From contig JAESUZ010005115.1 in the NCBI GenBank assembly GCA_017311185.1, forward strand, positions 1,612,001 through 1,676,000: a stretch of DNA of 64,000 nucleotides, read 5' to 3'. The translations under genes and the position numbers were made by a program. The DNA comes from Proteles cristata cristata. Its lineage: Eukaryota; Chordata; Mammalia; Carnivora; Hyaenidae. The notes under the pieces were generated by a model, which had not been told where the DNA came from, did not search any database, and worked only from the letters and a program-made list of their open reading frames with translations. Positions 52,229 to 62,960 of the stretch are shown one piece after another (within the stretch, counting starts at the first letter, position 1; each line of letters opens with the position of its first letter).

Positions 52229-52568
52229 ATTGCAATAATATACAAAGGGTCTTGAATTGGAATAGTTTTAGGGTTCTATAACAGCCATGCCAGAAGCTAG
52301 AAGATCATGGAAGGGAGGTTTCAAAAGTCTGAATGGAATGATTCCCAAGTTAGAATATCCTACCCATCCAAATCCTCCATCAGGTCTGAGAGTAAAATAA
52401 AGACATCTTCAGATATACAAATTCTCAAAATTCTACCTGCCCCTGCTCTCTTTCAGAGAGTGATACTTTACCAAAGGATGCACTTCTCTTAAACAAGGAA
52501 GAAAACAAACAGAAGATACAGGTATAGAAACAGAAGAGCCAACATGCAAAAGGCGGGAAAGGAGTCTT

Positions 52569-52788
52569 TTTTTAAAAAATAGTTTTAACGTTTCTTTATT
52601 GAGAGACAGACAGAGACAGAGCAGGAGCAGGGGAGGGGCAGAGAGAGGGGGAGACACAGAATCTGAAGCAGGCTCCAGGCTCTGAGCTGTCAGCACAGAG
52701 CCCGACGCGCGGCTCCAACTCACAAACCTTGAGATCATGACCTGAGCCAAAGTCAGACGCTTAACGGACTGAGCCACCCAGGCACCCT
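52569..52788 (-). mobile_element. Feliform SINE nested in L1M/HAL1
   Basis: A full-length reverse copy ending GAGCCACCCAGGCACCCT. It has a perfect 14 bp duplication GGGAAAGGAGTCTT at 52555-52568 and 52789-52802. Confidence 0.96.
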
Positions 52789-53220
52789 GGGAAAGGAGTC
52801 TTAATGATGATGGAAACGGCAGATCCTAAGTTGCTACTGTGCCTTCAGCCCGAAGGTCAAAATCAGCAGGTTGGGGCACACAAAGCCTAAGAAGGAAGTC
52901 TTCAAAAAGATAGACCTGATGGGATACCTGATGTTTCTGAGCGTTCTGAGATGAGATGGGAACACTTAGCAGAGGTTTGGATGAATTGGTGTCACCTACG
53001 AAGAAGAATAAAGACATTTTTAAAAATGCAGGATACAGTTAGTTCTAAAGAAAACACAAAGTGATTTAGAAAGGAAAAGCGATCGGTGAATACCGCAGGA
53101 TTCAGCTGGGAACGATGTTCATGTAGTTGTAAGAATAAACCCAGAACACGAGCCTGGCCCCAATCAGATGGGACTGTCATGGGAAGATGTGGGGAGGCTG
53201 CAAGGATGTGACTATGTAAT

Positions 53221-53243
53221 GGGGGGAGGGGGCGGGGAGCAGG
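53221..53243 (+). repeat. G-rich tract, potential G-quadruplex
   Basis: Four G runs (GGGGGGAGGGGGCGGGG) lie within 20 bases. Confidence 0.65.
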
Positions 53244-53330
53244 CAGAAAAATCAAGAAGTAGCAATATCTGGAACAAAACAAAACAAACCTAGCTGAAAT
53301 AGTTGATAGTGGTCACCTCTGCGGAGGAGT

Positions 53331-53953
53331 CTCGAAAGAGCAGGCCACAGGGGGCTACTCCTTTCTGAAACAAATCTTGTGGAGCCATCGGCTCTAAAAC
53401 TAAACGTGCAACTTGGATGAAAACGAGTACACAAACCTACTAAACAGCAGAAGCCAACCTTCTCAAGTAGTCCCCGAGCTCTCTGCCTGTGCACTTCCCA
53501 GGTTCAGAAAGCTTTCTGGGCACATGAAAATACAGAGTATTTTCTTCACCCGCCATGGGGTGTTTGGGAATGACGTTGCCTCCCCTCACCCTGTAATAGT
53601 GACCAATATTCACGAATTATCACAGGTTTTACAAAGGCAAATCCCACACAATTTTTCTAAGTAATTTTTCCTTAATGTTTAGGGTGAAATTCCTACGTAG
53701 CTGCATCTCAGGGGAATGGGTGGGAACACAAGATTACCAGTGGATGGGGCGTAGCCAGGAGAAGCACCCAGACTTGCTGACCAGATGGCGGTTAGCAAGG
53801 GTGGGACAGCCAGTGGTCAGCAAAATGTAAATGACAGCAAGAATAACTATTTGCATGAGTGTAGAACTTCCAGTTTACGAAAAAGTCACATCCTTAAAAA
53901 AAAAAATGCCTGCCACAATTTAAGACAACACCATTGTTTCTACTTAACAGGAT
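53331..53953. other. Unassigned sequence
   Basis: An A run lies at 53897-53908. No exon or repeat was recognised. Confidence 0.35.
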
Positions 53954-54245
53954 AGCTAAAGTGTAGGCAGGCATTCTGGGTCAATGGCTCCCCTCCCCCC
54001 GGGGCTCCTGGCCAAGAGCCAACATCAACTGCAAGCCTTGTGAGTGAACCACCTCGGATGCCCGGCCCGTTCAAGCCAGACAACGCCAAACCCAGCTGCT
54101 ATCTGTAACCCCATGAGGCTCCCCTAAGTGAGAATCACTCAGCAGAGCCTAGCCAGTCCAAAGAACCATGAAATGTAACCATACGTTTTTGTTGTAAGCC
54201 ACTCTGATTTGGGCTAGCTCATTGTGCGGCAATGAATAAGCCGGA
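53954..54245 (+). mobile_element. MaLR/ERVL-type LTR 3' fragment
   Basis: CCAACATCAACTGCAAGCCTTGTGAGTGAACC, CACTCAGCAGAGCCTAGCCAGTCC and GTTTTTGTTGTAAGCCACTCTGATTTGGG are the usual 3'-half landmarks of an old LTR. The family end is related to 18030-18716. Confidence 0.6.
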
Positions 54246-54405
54246 AAATCTACTCCAGACCCTTCATTTTCCCAATAGAAAAATAAAATCCTAGAACTGG
54301 GGTTGCTTGGCCAAAGTCTCAGAGCAGAGAAGCCTCAGGCCTTCAGAGCTTCAGGCCATGGTTCTTCACCAAGGCCTTTGAATCTATATTAGATGCTGCC
54401 AATGC

Positions 54406-54462
54406 TTCCTCTCCTTTCTCCTTCCCTTCCTCTTCCTCTTCCTCCTCTTCTCCTTCTTATAA
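54406..54462 (+). repeat. CT-rich (TTCC/TCC) tract
   Basis: Pyrimidine repeats such as CTTCCTCTTCCTCTTCC mark a low-complexity stretch. The short frame across it encodes only a leucine/serine/proline-rich run. Confidence 0.8.
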
Positions 54463-54600
54463 CTTTTTATCTTGATATTTTCAACTCACGGAGAAGTTTC
54501 AAGAACAGTACAAGAAACTCCCATATACTGTTCACCAGCGTGCACCAACTATTTGGTTTTACCTCATTGGCCAATGTTCTTTTAAAGGGAACATTTCCCC
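54463..54600. mobile_element. L1M fragment
   Basis: ACGGAGAAGTTTCAAGAACAGTACAAGAAACTCCCATATACTGTTCACC matches the old L1M phrase 'gttgcaaaaatagtacagagagttcccatatacc'. Confidence 0.55.
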
Positions 54601-54849
54601 GCAGAGAGGCTGCCCACAGACTTGATCCCTGCTGAGTCACTGCTCAGCGCATCCCAGCAGGTGGGACAGGAGGAATGAGCACCTGAAGAGGGGAGGGGTG
54701 GCGGAGGGAATGCCTGGGAGAAAAGAGGAATGTGAATCAAGGAGAAGAGGTGTCTTTTGGGAGAGCAGAATCCCGCAGGACCAATTTGTCTTCCATCAAG
54801 ACATTCCCCTGAAGCAGTTCCCTAAACTGGCCTGATTTTATGCTTCCTA
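54601..54849. other. Unassigned sequence
   Basis: I recognised no repeat or gene here. Confidence 0.3.
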
Positions 54850-55010
54850 TTGAATTTCAAGTCTGAAGGCCCAAGTCAGAATCTTACCACTAGCTATATG
54901 ACCTGCGGCGAGTTTCCTTCTGCCTCTGGTTTTACCTTCCGGTACAAGCCAGATCCAATAAGCAGACCCATGGGAAAGGGCTTTGCAAATGAGGCAGAGG
55001 AAAGGAATTT
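54850..55010 (+). mobile_element. MIR fragment
   Basis: AAGTCAGAATCTTACCACTAGCTATATGACCTGCGG is the MIR core phrase. The 3' half is decayed. Confidence 0.6.
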
Positions 55011-55029
55011 TAACTGCCTGTGCCTGATG

Positions 55030-55188
55030 AGATCCTTTGGCGAGCTTTCTAAAAATCCTAATGCTACGACCCCATCTGCAGAAATTCCTATTTTTAAATG
55101 GTCTGGGGTCCAGGCACTGTAGTCTTTAAAATATCTCGTGTAATTTTTTAATGAGCTGCCAAGGTTAAGAGTCGCTATGATAGACAAT
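55030..55188. mobile_element. hAT MITE (MER20/MER5-like)
   Basis: CTTTCTAAAAATCCTAATGC, CCCATCTGCAGAAATTCC, TTTTTAAATGGTCTGGGGTCCAGGC and CTGCCAAGGTTAAGAGTCGC match the symmetrical MER20 type that ends '...GAGAACCACTG'. Confidence 0.7.
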
Positions 55189-55774
55189 GCCACCATGTCT
55201 CGGGGGCTGCTTGAACCCCTGGAACCCTCTGGACCAGATGTTCTCTGTCTTGGCTCCCTTCCCACTTCAGCTACATCTCTCGGCACCACAGTAAAACCTC
55301 TGAGTTAGGGGTGTCCTCCATTCTAAGCCTGGGCTGCTCACCTTTGTTTAAACCCTCTTATTTCTACAGTGACCTTTTCTGCATCTCCGATGACTCATAC
55401 TGTAAGGATCACTTGCTGAAAGAGCTTCGTAGATACCCAGTCCCTGGGTTACTCGCCAGAGGTTTGTTTCCACCCCAGGGTTCAGCAGCTGCTAGTCTTC
55501 CCTTCCACTCTTTAAACCCCTAATTGCTGGCCAGCAGTTCTATGTAATTTGGGATTAGCAGGAATCGGGACTCGTATGCAAATACCTTTGAAAAGAAGTG
55601 TGGGAGGGATTGTATATTCCTTGGTGGTCTTAGCAAGACAAAAGAAGAATTTCCCAGAGAAAGCATAACTCAGTTTATTACAAAAATATCCTTTATGGTA
55701 CATTTAGTGCCGCCCCACCTTTTTTTTTGCTAAAAATATTGCAGAAATGAACTACTTCCTTTATTTTGAAGTTT
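55189..55774. other. Unassigned sequence
   Basis: I recognised no repeat or gene here. Confidence 0.4.
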
Positions 55775-55856
55775 AAATTCTTCCATTCCTCCTTCCCTCT
55801 CTTCTACTTCCCCTTTTTCTTTCTCTTTCTTCCTTCTTCCCTCCTCTTTCTGGTAA
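55775..55856 (+). repeat. Polypyrimidine tract
   Basis: About 80 bases are almost entirely C and T (TTCC, CTTT motifs). Open frames here are low complexity. Confidence 0.75.
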
Positions 55857-56756
55857 AGAAAAAAAGTTACTCCCTACACTCGACAATAAGGCAGACTTTT
55901 ATTCAAGGGGCGGGGGAGGGGTGTGGACTGTCGCAGTCCCATCGTTGTGGGGACGGGACTGCAGTGGGCGAGACTCTGAATACAAGGAAAAGTGGGAGTT
56001 TACGGCTGAGAAGCAAGATGGGGTGATGATGGGAAATTACTAAGAGAAAACATGAAGGGTAGAAGGGACTGTGGCATCCGCCAGGGGCTCACCCGGGAGG
56101 GGAAAGGATTAAGAGGCTGATTAGACATGAAGGGCAGCCAGATATGGAGGTTGGGGGAGGGGGGGGTCCGCCTAAACCAACTTACCAGGATTTTTGCTAA
56201 AATGGAACTATGTAAAGATGAACACAGAAGCCTAAAGTCAGGGCGTGGCTGAGACAAGAACTCAGGGGAGTCTGATCAGAGTTTGGTCAAGGAGAGAATG
56301 CTTGTCATCTTCTCTCCCCATCCCCTAATTCCCCAGCAACAGAGAGGCAATGAAACACAATTTGAAAGATGTTATACTAGAGTTCTACAAACTTCTGCGG
56401 AATTTGGAAGGATGAGCTTGAGATTTCTTCAGATAGAGATGGGGGCAAAAATATCCTGGGCAAAGGAACAGCAAGGAGCCCAGGCCAGGAACTGGCACCG
56501 TATGTCAGGAGAGTTGCGTTGGAAGTTCAGAGAATGGGAGTGTTTCCTTGGGGAAAGAGAGAGGATGAATGAGGGATGGCTGTCTAGAAGTGGCTAGTGC
56601 AAGAAATTCTAAAGGGAAACATCCTTGGTCTTGAGGTCTGGTTGGTCTCTCATTTCTCAGATTCCCAAACTCTATTTTCTTAGCATCTCTAGAGGCAATC
56701 AGATTTGAACTTGTCTGACCCCACCTCTTACCGCTCACTCCTATATTCATGGTATT
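55857..56756. other. Unassigned sequence with G-rich runs
   Basis: GGGGCGGGGGAGGGG at about 55909 and GGGGGAGGGGGGGG at about 56153 are G-quadruplex-prone. No repeat family or exon was recognised. Confidence 0.4.
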
Positions 56757-56888
56757 CCAGGCACACAGCCCTCCTGTTTCTGACTATGAATTCATTCCTG
56801 CCTCAGGGCCTTTGTCTTGCCTGAAATCCCCAGATCTGCATCTGATCGCCTTCTTGTATTCAGGTCTCAATTCAAATAGCACCACATC

Positions 56889-57114
56889 GGGGCGCCTGGG
56901 TGGCTTAATTGGTTAAACATCCAACTTTCGCTTAGGTCATGATCTCACGGTTCGTGGGTTCGAGCCCCGCGTCAGGCTCTGTGCTGACTGCCAGCTCAGA
57001 GCCTGGGGCCTATTTTGGAGTCTGTGTCTCCTTCTCTCTCTGACCCTCCCCTGCTCACGCTGTCTCTCTCTCTCCTAGAAATAAATAAAAACATTAAAAC
57101 AAACAAAAAAAACC
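56889..57114 (+). mobile_element. Young feliform SINE nested in L2
   Basis: It has ACTTTCGCTTAGG, GACTGCCAGCTC and CTCCTAGAAATAAATAA but TGTGTCTCC instead of TGTGACTCC. The duplication AAATAGCACCACATC is perfect over 15 bp at 56874-56888 and 57115-57129. Confidence 0.96.
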
Positions 57115-57324
57115 AAATAGCACCACATCATGGAAGTCTTCCCCACCACTCCATCTGTACTTATCCTTCTGCCATCCACTCTACCCCTGTGAACCTACCT
57201 TGTAAAAATTTCTCTTTAACAGTCATTATTATATATATTGATCAGGTTTATTTGTTTGTTCATATGTTTTATTGTCCATCTTCTTCTTCTAGTACATAAA
57301 GTCCACGAGGGTAAGGCCTTTCTT

Positions 57325-57549
57325 TTTTTTCCTTTTTTTTTAATGTTTATTTTTGAGAGAGAGAGAGAGAGAGAGACAGAGTGCAAGCAGAGGAGAGGCG
57401 GAGAGAGAGAGGGAGACACAGAATTTGAAGCAGGCTCCAGGCTCTGAGCTGTCAGCACAAAGCCTAATATGGGGCTCAAACCCACGAGCCATGAGATCCT
57501 GACCTGGGCCAAAGCTGGACGCTTAACCGACTGAGCCACTTAGGTGACT
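57325..57549 (-). mobile_element. Feliform SINE nested in L2
   Basis: A reverse copy ending GAGCCACTTAGGTGACT. The 18 bp duplication GAGGGTAAGGCCTTTCTT (57307-57324) and GAGGGTATGGCCTTTCTT (57550-57567) has one mismatch. Confidence 0.96.
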
Positions 57550-57757
57550 GAGGGTATGGCCTTTCTTAGTTTCCCATCGAATCCCTAGAACTCAGCCAGT
57601 ACAGGCAGTTGGTAAGTGTTCCACAAATTAGCTAAATAAAGCACATTGGCACATATTACCGGAGCCATCCTTTCCCAGGAACCAGAATACTCATGTGCTC
57701 TACCCCATTCTCCTGTCAAGGTATCTCAGAAGTAAGATCAGAGTTGTTATTGATGAG

Positions 57758-57966
57758 GGGCACCTGGGCGGCTTAGTCGGTTAAGCTTCCGACTTCGGCT
57801 CACATCCCGATCTCATGGTTGGTGAGTTCAAGCCCCATATGGGGCTCTGGGCTGTCAATTCAGAGCCTGCTATGCTTTGGATCCTCTGTCCCCTTCTCTC
57901 TCTGTCACTCCCCAGCTTGTACTCTCTCTCTCAAAAATAAACATTTAAAGACACAACAAAGGAACT
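57758..57966 (+). mobile_element. Feliform SINE
   Basis: It starts GGGCACCTGGGCGGCTTAG, and the body is shortened around CTGTCAATTCAGAGCCTGC. The duplication GTTATTGATGAG (57746-57757) and GTTATGGATGAG (57967-57978) flanks it. Confidence 0.94.
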
Positions 57967-57978
57967 GTTATGGATGAG

Positions 57979-58600
57979 CATGGAAAACAAACAAAAACTG
58001 AGAGCCTGAAGGAAAGCTCTAGCTGGGTAAGGCCTGATGAGATGCCCCTGCTCTACAACAGAGAGCACTTGCCCATCTATCGCCTGCGTGCAGGCACGTC
58101 CCAGATCCCGGGCTTCTCCCCGCTCCCCCCAACTCCCCAGCCACAGCTACCCCAGAGCCTCATCGGCCTCCCTGCAAATGTTCGCCAGAATGCCAGATTT
58201 CCTCCTTGACACCATCGATTCTACAGTCCCAGCTGGGTCTGGCTCTGTGGGGGGCTCCAAGCTTCCCCTCTCAGGAGGGGAGCGAAGGAAGAGCAAGCAC
58301 TTTTGTACCATGTGGGTGGGAGAGTGACACAGGGTTAGAGGAGGCAGAGGCTCAGGAGAAGAGGGGAAACTGGAAGCCTGAGTGATTTGGCTTCTTCATT
58401 AGCCGGTTTTTTGACAAACCTGGAGGGCTTTAGGAGTCTCTTTTTTTTAGGTATATTTCAAAGTTAAGCAAATTCTACTAATGAAAGCAACTTCCAGATC
58501 CCATTTTCTTTTGTTAAAAAGAAAATTAATTCCAAAAAACATCTTTTAAAAAGGGGGGGAAGCAAATAATCTGAAGAATGTTTTTGTTTTATCTTGCTTC
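57979..58600. other. Unassigned sequence
   Basis: Overlapping frames at 57970-58327 are rich in P, Q and S without a domain. I see no intron-exon structure and call no gene. Confidence 0.4.
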
Positions 58601-58880
58601 CAAGGAAGGAAAGAAGACTTTGCATCAGCTAATGACAGAGTTATCCGCTTCTGGGCCCTGAGTGCTCAGGAGTGAATCCTGTAGCTAAAGGCAAATTTCC
58701 ATTTCAGCCTCCGAGACTGCCCTAATTACCTGGCGGAAATCACGGAAGGTGATGCCAAGTGGCATTTGAGCCTGTCATTTTCTTTTACTGTTTGGGGGAT
58801 TCAGATATTTTCCACTCTAATGTGGCAAAATATTCAATCAGCTTAAATTATGCATGCACTCCAGATCAAGCCAGCTAGAT
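58601..58880. promoter_or_regulatory. Candidate conserved non-coding element
   Basis: This non-repetitive, balanced-composition block has CCTAATTACCTGG (about 58720), the palindrome TGCCAAGTGGCA (58753-58764), CAATCAGCTTAAATTATGC and CAATTCAATATA. No transposon was recognised. Regulatory function is inferred. Confidence 0.35.
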
Positions 58881-59118
58881 GTCAGGAGCAATTCAATATA
58901 TTTTTTTTTTTGAATTTCGGAGACGAAAAAGTCAGCAAGATAAAAGTTTAGAGGAGCTATATACAAATTAACTTTGTAATATGTGGAAAACAAGCGTGGA
59001 AGCGAGAAAACTTTTTCTAGGATCACTACACAATTTGCATTAGTAACATTCTGGCAATACCGAACAGACAGTTTTAATTTCCAAGGCCCATCTTGAGTTT
59101 CGAAGTCTTCCTCATTTT

Positions 59119-59160
59119 TAAAAATAGATGTCAGATAATAAAAATAGATGTCAGATGTCA
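59119..59160 (+). repeat. 20 bp tandem duplication
   Basis: AAAATAGATGTCAGAT occurs at 59121-59136 and 59141-59156 with period 20, followed by a further short GTCAGATG echo. Confidence 0.9.
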
Positions 59161-59474
59161 GATGCTTTATTTGTCACTTTCTTTGTATCTTTGTGATTGT
59201 GACCACATTGTGCCTTCTCTGTTTCACTGCACTCATTTTTCAGGAGAGGAAAGTTTGTCAGGGTCAAGTTGACAAAATGACTTGTCATTTTCTGGTGGGT
59301 TCTGGCGTTTCTGGTTACCTTAGGTGGTATAATTGATGAATTTTGGGAATTCAGGAAACATTTATAAAAGGTCAGCTCTGTGATGGGAACTGAGCCAGGG
59401 TCAGCATGAATGACTGACTCATTGGTGCTGCAGGCAAGCCATTCCTTACCTCCTGACCTGTGGCTCAGTAATCG
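59161..59474. other. Unassigned sequence
   Basis: I recognised no repeat or gene here. Confidence 0.35.
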
Positions 59475-59910
59475 ATGCGAGGTAGAACAAGATAAGGGTC
59501 ATGGAGGCAAAGCAAAGTAGAGCTCACGGTGGGATCATGGGGAAAGGAGATTCCTTCTGAGTCAGGGATCCAAGGAGAAGCAGAGATCCTTAAGGATGCG
59601 TCAGATTTCCATAGATATGCATGTGCAGAGTGTGTTCTAGACAGAAGAAATGGCTTGAGCAAAGATACGGAGTTGTACAAGATCAAGTGCGCTGTGGCAG
59701 CAGTGAGTTCGCTGGCGTGGTTGGCGACCAGAGTGTTTATGGTGTGGGGAGAAGAGGTGTTGAATGAGTGGAACATAACAAACCTCAAAAAGATGATGAA
59801 GAACTTTGGATGCCAGACTGAGGGATTTGGTCAATATTTAGTGGGCAAGAGAGAGCCACCTAAGGCTTCTGAGCAACGGCATGATAGACAGAACTGTTTG
59901 GGGAGATAAT
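59475..59910 (-). mobile_element. L2 LINE, antisense, decayed
   Basis: GTGTTCTAGACAGAAGAAATGGCTTGAGCAAAGATACGGAG, GACTGAGGGATTTGGTC and GAGCCACCTAAGGCTTCTGAGC match reverse L2 phrases. The 126-codon forward frame across it is therefore spurious. Confidence 0.55.
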
Positions 59911-60349
59911 TTGAACTGCAGTGTCACAAGAGGCTGCCCGAGTGGCACAGAGGAGTGACATGCTTTATTGCCGCCCTGTCTTCATTTGGCCAGCCCCACG
60001 AACACAAGATATGGGAACACAGAGATGCATAATCAAGTTGTCTCATTTTAAGAAGTTCACAGTGGACTAATGCCATATCCAGCTAGACTTGCTTCCGGGG
60101 ACTGCTGCTCATATAACCCAGGACTTTCTGTGTCTCTATAGTTAATAATGAATCTTCAGACTAGAAGTGAAAAGTTCTGACAATCAACCAGAAACGAAAT
60201 TAGCCAAAGCCGGATAGCTCGATATTTTGAAAAGTGCAAATAGGAGATTTTTTTTTTTTAATTTAAATATTTGCGAAAAGCAAGCAAAGGCCAAAATCCA
60301 GTCTTTAAAATGTGACATCGCCTTTATCGCCAATAATTTGGATTCAGGA
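59911..60349. other. Unassigned sequence
   Basis: I recognised no repeat or gene here. Confidence 0.35.
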
Positions 60350-60480
60350 CATCTGGGTACCGACCTTGAGATGTACCTGTAGCTGGACTTTATTTTCCTC
60401 ATTTGTGAATTAGTGATAATACTCAGTCTTTCTGTTTCAAATGAGATAATGAATATTAAAGTATTGGGTCAATTATGGAT
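60350..60480 (+). mobile_element. MIR SINE
   Basis: CTTTATTTTCCTCATTTGTGAATTAGTGATAATAC and CAAATGAGATAATGAATATTAAAG form the 3' half of a MIR. Confidence 0.65.
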
Positions 60481-60689
60481 ATTAAAGAATTATTATAAAT
60501 GGTCAAATTTGGGGGTAAAACTAGAATTCCATTGTGAGATGCCTATAGCAGGTGATCAATTGAGTTCCCCCATTTCTTTATCACACTGTTCAGAAGCTCA
60601 GAACTTGATTTTTATGACCACCTTATATTCCAATATAGTAATTCCACTGCAATTCCAACAAATTGCATGTCCCCAGATTGTAAGTCCCA
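60481..60689. other. Unassigned sequence
   Basis: I recognised no repeat or gene here. Confidence 0.3.
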
Positions 60690-60795
60690 CACTGGTTAAG
60701 GAACCATGCCTGCCATTCATCAACACACCACGTGGCACCTAGAACATACGTGGGTACAGAGTAGGCACTCAGGAGACTGGCTGAATGAACTAAAA
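60690..60795 (+). mobile_element. L2 3' terminus
   Basis: CACGTGGCACCTAGAACATACGTGGGTACAGAGTAGGCACTCAGG and CTGGCTGAATGAAC match the end of L2. Confidence 0.65.
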
Positions 60796-60919
60796 TTATT
60801 GATGGTTATGGGTGCTTTTCCCTTCATATTAGTTGCAGTCCTTTTATTTCTGGCCTTTAATCATTTACCATCCTACATTTACATGATTTTTTTTTTTCCA
60901 TTTAAAAATTGTAAATATC

Positions 60920-61124
60920 AGGGCATCTGGGTGGCTCAGCTGGTTGAGCTTCTGACTTCAGCCTAGGTCATGACCTCACCATTCCCGAGTTCGAGCCCCG
61001 CATTGGGCGCTGTGCTGACAGCTCAGAGCCTGGAACCTGTTTCAGATTCTGTGTCTCCTTTCTTTCTCTGCCCCTCCCCTGCTCATGCTGTCTCTCTCTT
61101 TCAAAAATAAATAAAACATTTAAA
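60920..61124 (+). mobile_element. Feliform SINE
   Basis: It starts GGGCATCTGGGTGGCTCAGCTGG and ends CAAAAATAAATAAAAC. Its flanks, CATTTAAAAATTGTAAATATC and CATTTAAAAATATC, are A/T-rich and look duplicated. Confidence 0.94.
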
Positions 61125-61134
61125 AAACATTTAA

Positions 61135-61240
61135 AAATATCTACTATGTGCTGGATTTGAAGTTAAGCACAGAAGATAAAATGATGAGGAAAGATGACTT
61201 GGTTCTTGCTTTTATGGAGTTTATAGTTTAATACATTTTT
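61135..61240 (-). mobile_element. L2/MIR-type fragment
   Basis: CTACTATGTGCTGGATTTGAAGTTAAGCAC and CTTGCTTTTATGGAGTTTATAG match the start of reverse L2-like copies. Confidence 0.5.
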
Positions 61241-61829
61241 ATCATAATAAGCTTCACAGATCCTATCTTTACCAAACGAATTCTACATATCACTATTTAT
61301 AGTATCATTATTTAAAATTAAATGAAGTTTATTGGGACCATTTGAAACCTTTTTGGGATATCTCAAGCCCAAATGAAAAAGAGCCATAAATATTCACAAC
61401 AGTATTTTTTTAAACTTACAGTACAACAATAACCAATATTTACACCACTGATCTCTAAAACATAATTCATCAAAGAACTTTTTTTTAAATAAATTTCAAT
61501 TACTGGTATTGAATGCCTGGGCTAACATGGAAAGCTGAATTTTTGAAATTAAGCTTGTTTTCAAAATTAAATTCAGTTAATCAACCAAAGAATGAGCATG
61601 TTTATTTACATGTACATGCATGTGCTATAATATGACCAGAGAACCAATTTACAAACCGGTCACACTGCAACAAAATATTTGTATATTAAAGAAAAAAAAA
61701 TGAAGGGTTCTAGAAAATTACAAGGTACAAATTTATTAAAATTGTTAATCAGCAAAGTCTAAAAGTAAAATTTGAGTTAAAATTATCATTGAAAGTATTC
61801 CTGCTTCCAGTGATCTATTTTCATCTTTA
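61241..61829. other. AT-rich unassigned sequence
   Basis: I recognised no transposon. It is complex enough to merit a conservation check but lacks a clear motif cluster. Confidence 0.35.
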
Positions 61830-62345
61830 AAAAAATGATTTCTAACTGACTGGTACTGTGATCAGAGAATATAGCCTCAAATTCCTTAAATTTTATTGAG
61901 ATTTCTCTGTCTGATGTGAAGCTATATTTCGGCTAAGATTCCATATGGGCTCAAAAATGATGTGTATATTCTCTCATTGCTGGATGCTACATATATATGC
62001 TTTCAGGCGATTACAAGTTTAGAATTATCTTCATAGAGAATTGAAGTTTTTATTAATATTTAATAAACCTTTTCATTGCTAGTAATATTTTTAAAATACA
62101 GTCTACCAAGTTTTTGACTTTTCCTAGAATTCCTTTTTCCATCTGTTTATTTAAACATCTCAACGCCTTTAGGGTTTCATTGTTTCTTTTGTATATACCA
62201 TATAGCTAAGTTTGTTTTAAATCCCTTTTAAAAACCCCGTCTTCAGACTGGAGTTCAGCTCACCCGCATTGATTGAGATAAATGACCTGTTTGAATTCAT
62301 TTCTTTCATCCTATTTCATGCTTTCTGCTTTTCTGCTTTAGAGAA

Positions 62346-62520
62346 AAAAGTTTATTTACTTTTTTTGAGAGAGAGAGAGAGGGTGGGAGGGAATCCCAAA
62401 CGGGCTCTGTGCTGTTAAAACAGAGCCCAACACAGTCTCTGTCTCACAAACAGTGAGATCTCGACCTGAGCCTAGATCAAGAGTTGGGCTCTTAACTGAT
62501 TGAGGCACCCAGGTGCCCCC
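62346..62520 (-). mobile_element. Old, shortened carnivore SINE
   Basis: A reverse copy ending GAGGCACCCAGGTGCCCC, with the CTAGATCAAGAGTTGGGCTC variant and a shortened body (AAACGGGCTCTGTGCTG). No TSD is visible. Confidence 0.85.
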
Positions 62521-62960
62521 ATACACTTTCCTGTTTTTAAAATTCCTGTTTTTTTTAATTCCATCTTTTTCCATCCTTTAGATTGACCCTGTCCCCTACT
62601 CCTACCCCATTCAACTAATTTCCCTCCACCAGTTTAGAAGTTTTACATCCCACTTTTCTGGCTACCCTTAAAATGTCAGCATGCCCATTTAACTCAAAGT
62701 CCAAAATAAATCTAAAGTCCAAAGTATTTTTCTTCCTCCTGAACAAGAGACGAAAATTCAAATGACTTGAATCAATCAGTCTCCTCATCGACATGCCATT
62801 GTTGTCTAGGATATGAACTATACTGTTCTTTTCTTTTACAGTCAATACCTGTTTGGTTTTACCCACAAGTCCACACTGTTCTGTCTTTGGTATTCCTTTC
62901 ATTTCTCAGCTCTTTCTTCTGGAATCCTTTCCGTTTTCTGAAGAACATCAGCCTGACACT

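Larger units (their letters stand above)
52250..53330 (+). mobile_element. HAL1/L1M 3' region, sense, split by a SINE
   Basis: TAAAATAAAGACATCTTCAGATATACAAATTCTC, GATACTTTACCAAAGGATGCACTTCTC, then, after the SINE, GTCTTAATGATGATGG and AACAAAACCTAGCTGAAATAGTTGATAGTGG, fit an old half-L1 or L1M 3' region. The region between 52830 and 53250 is weaker. Confidence 0.5.
56757..57655 (+). mobile_element. L2 LINE 3' end, split by two SINEs
   Basis: Three pieces continue one L2: 56757-56888 (CTCAGGGCCTTTGTCTTGCC, TTCAGGTCTCAATTCAAATAGCACC), 57115-57324 (GGAAGTCTTCCCCACC, AAAGTCCACGAGGG) and 57550-57655 (CTAGAACTCAGCCAGTACAGG). The junctions coincide with the SINE duplications, so the underlying L2 is well supported. 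Confidence 0.85.

Noticed and set aside
59529..59909. 126-codon forward frame
   Set aside because: It overlaps decayed antisense L2 wording and has no domain.
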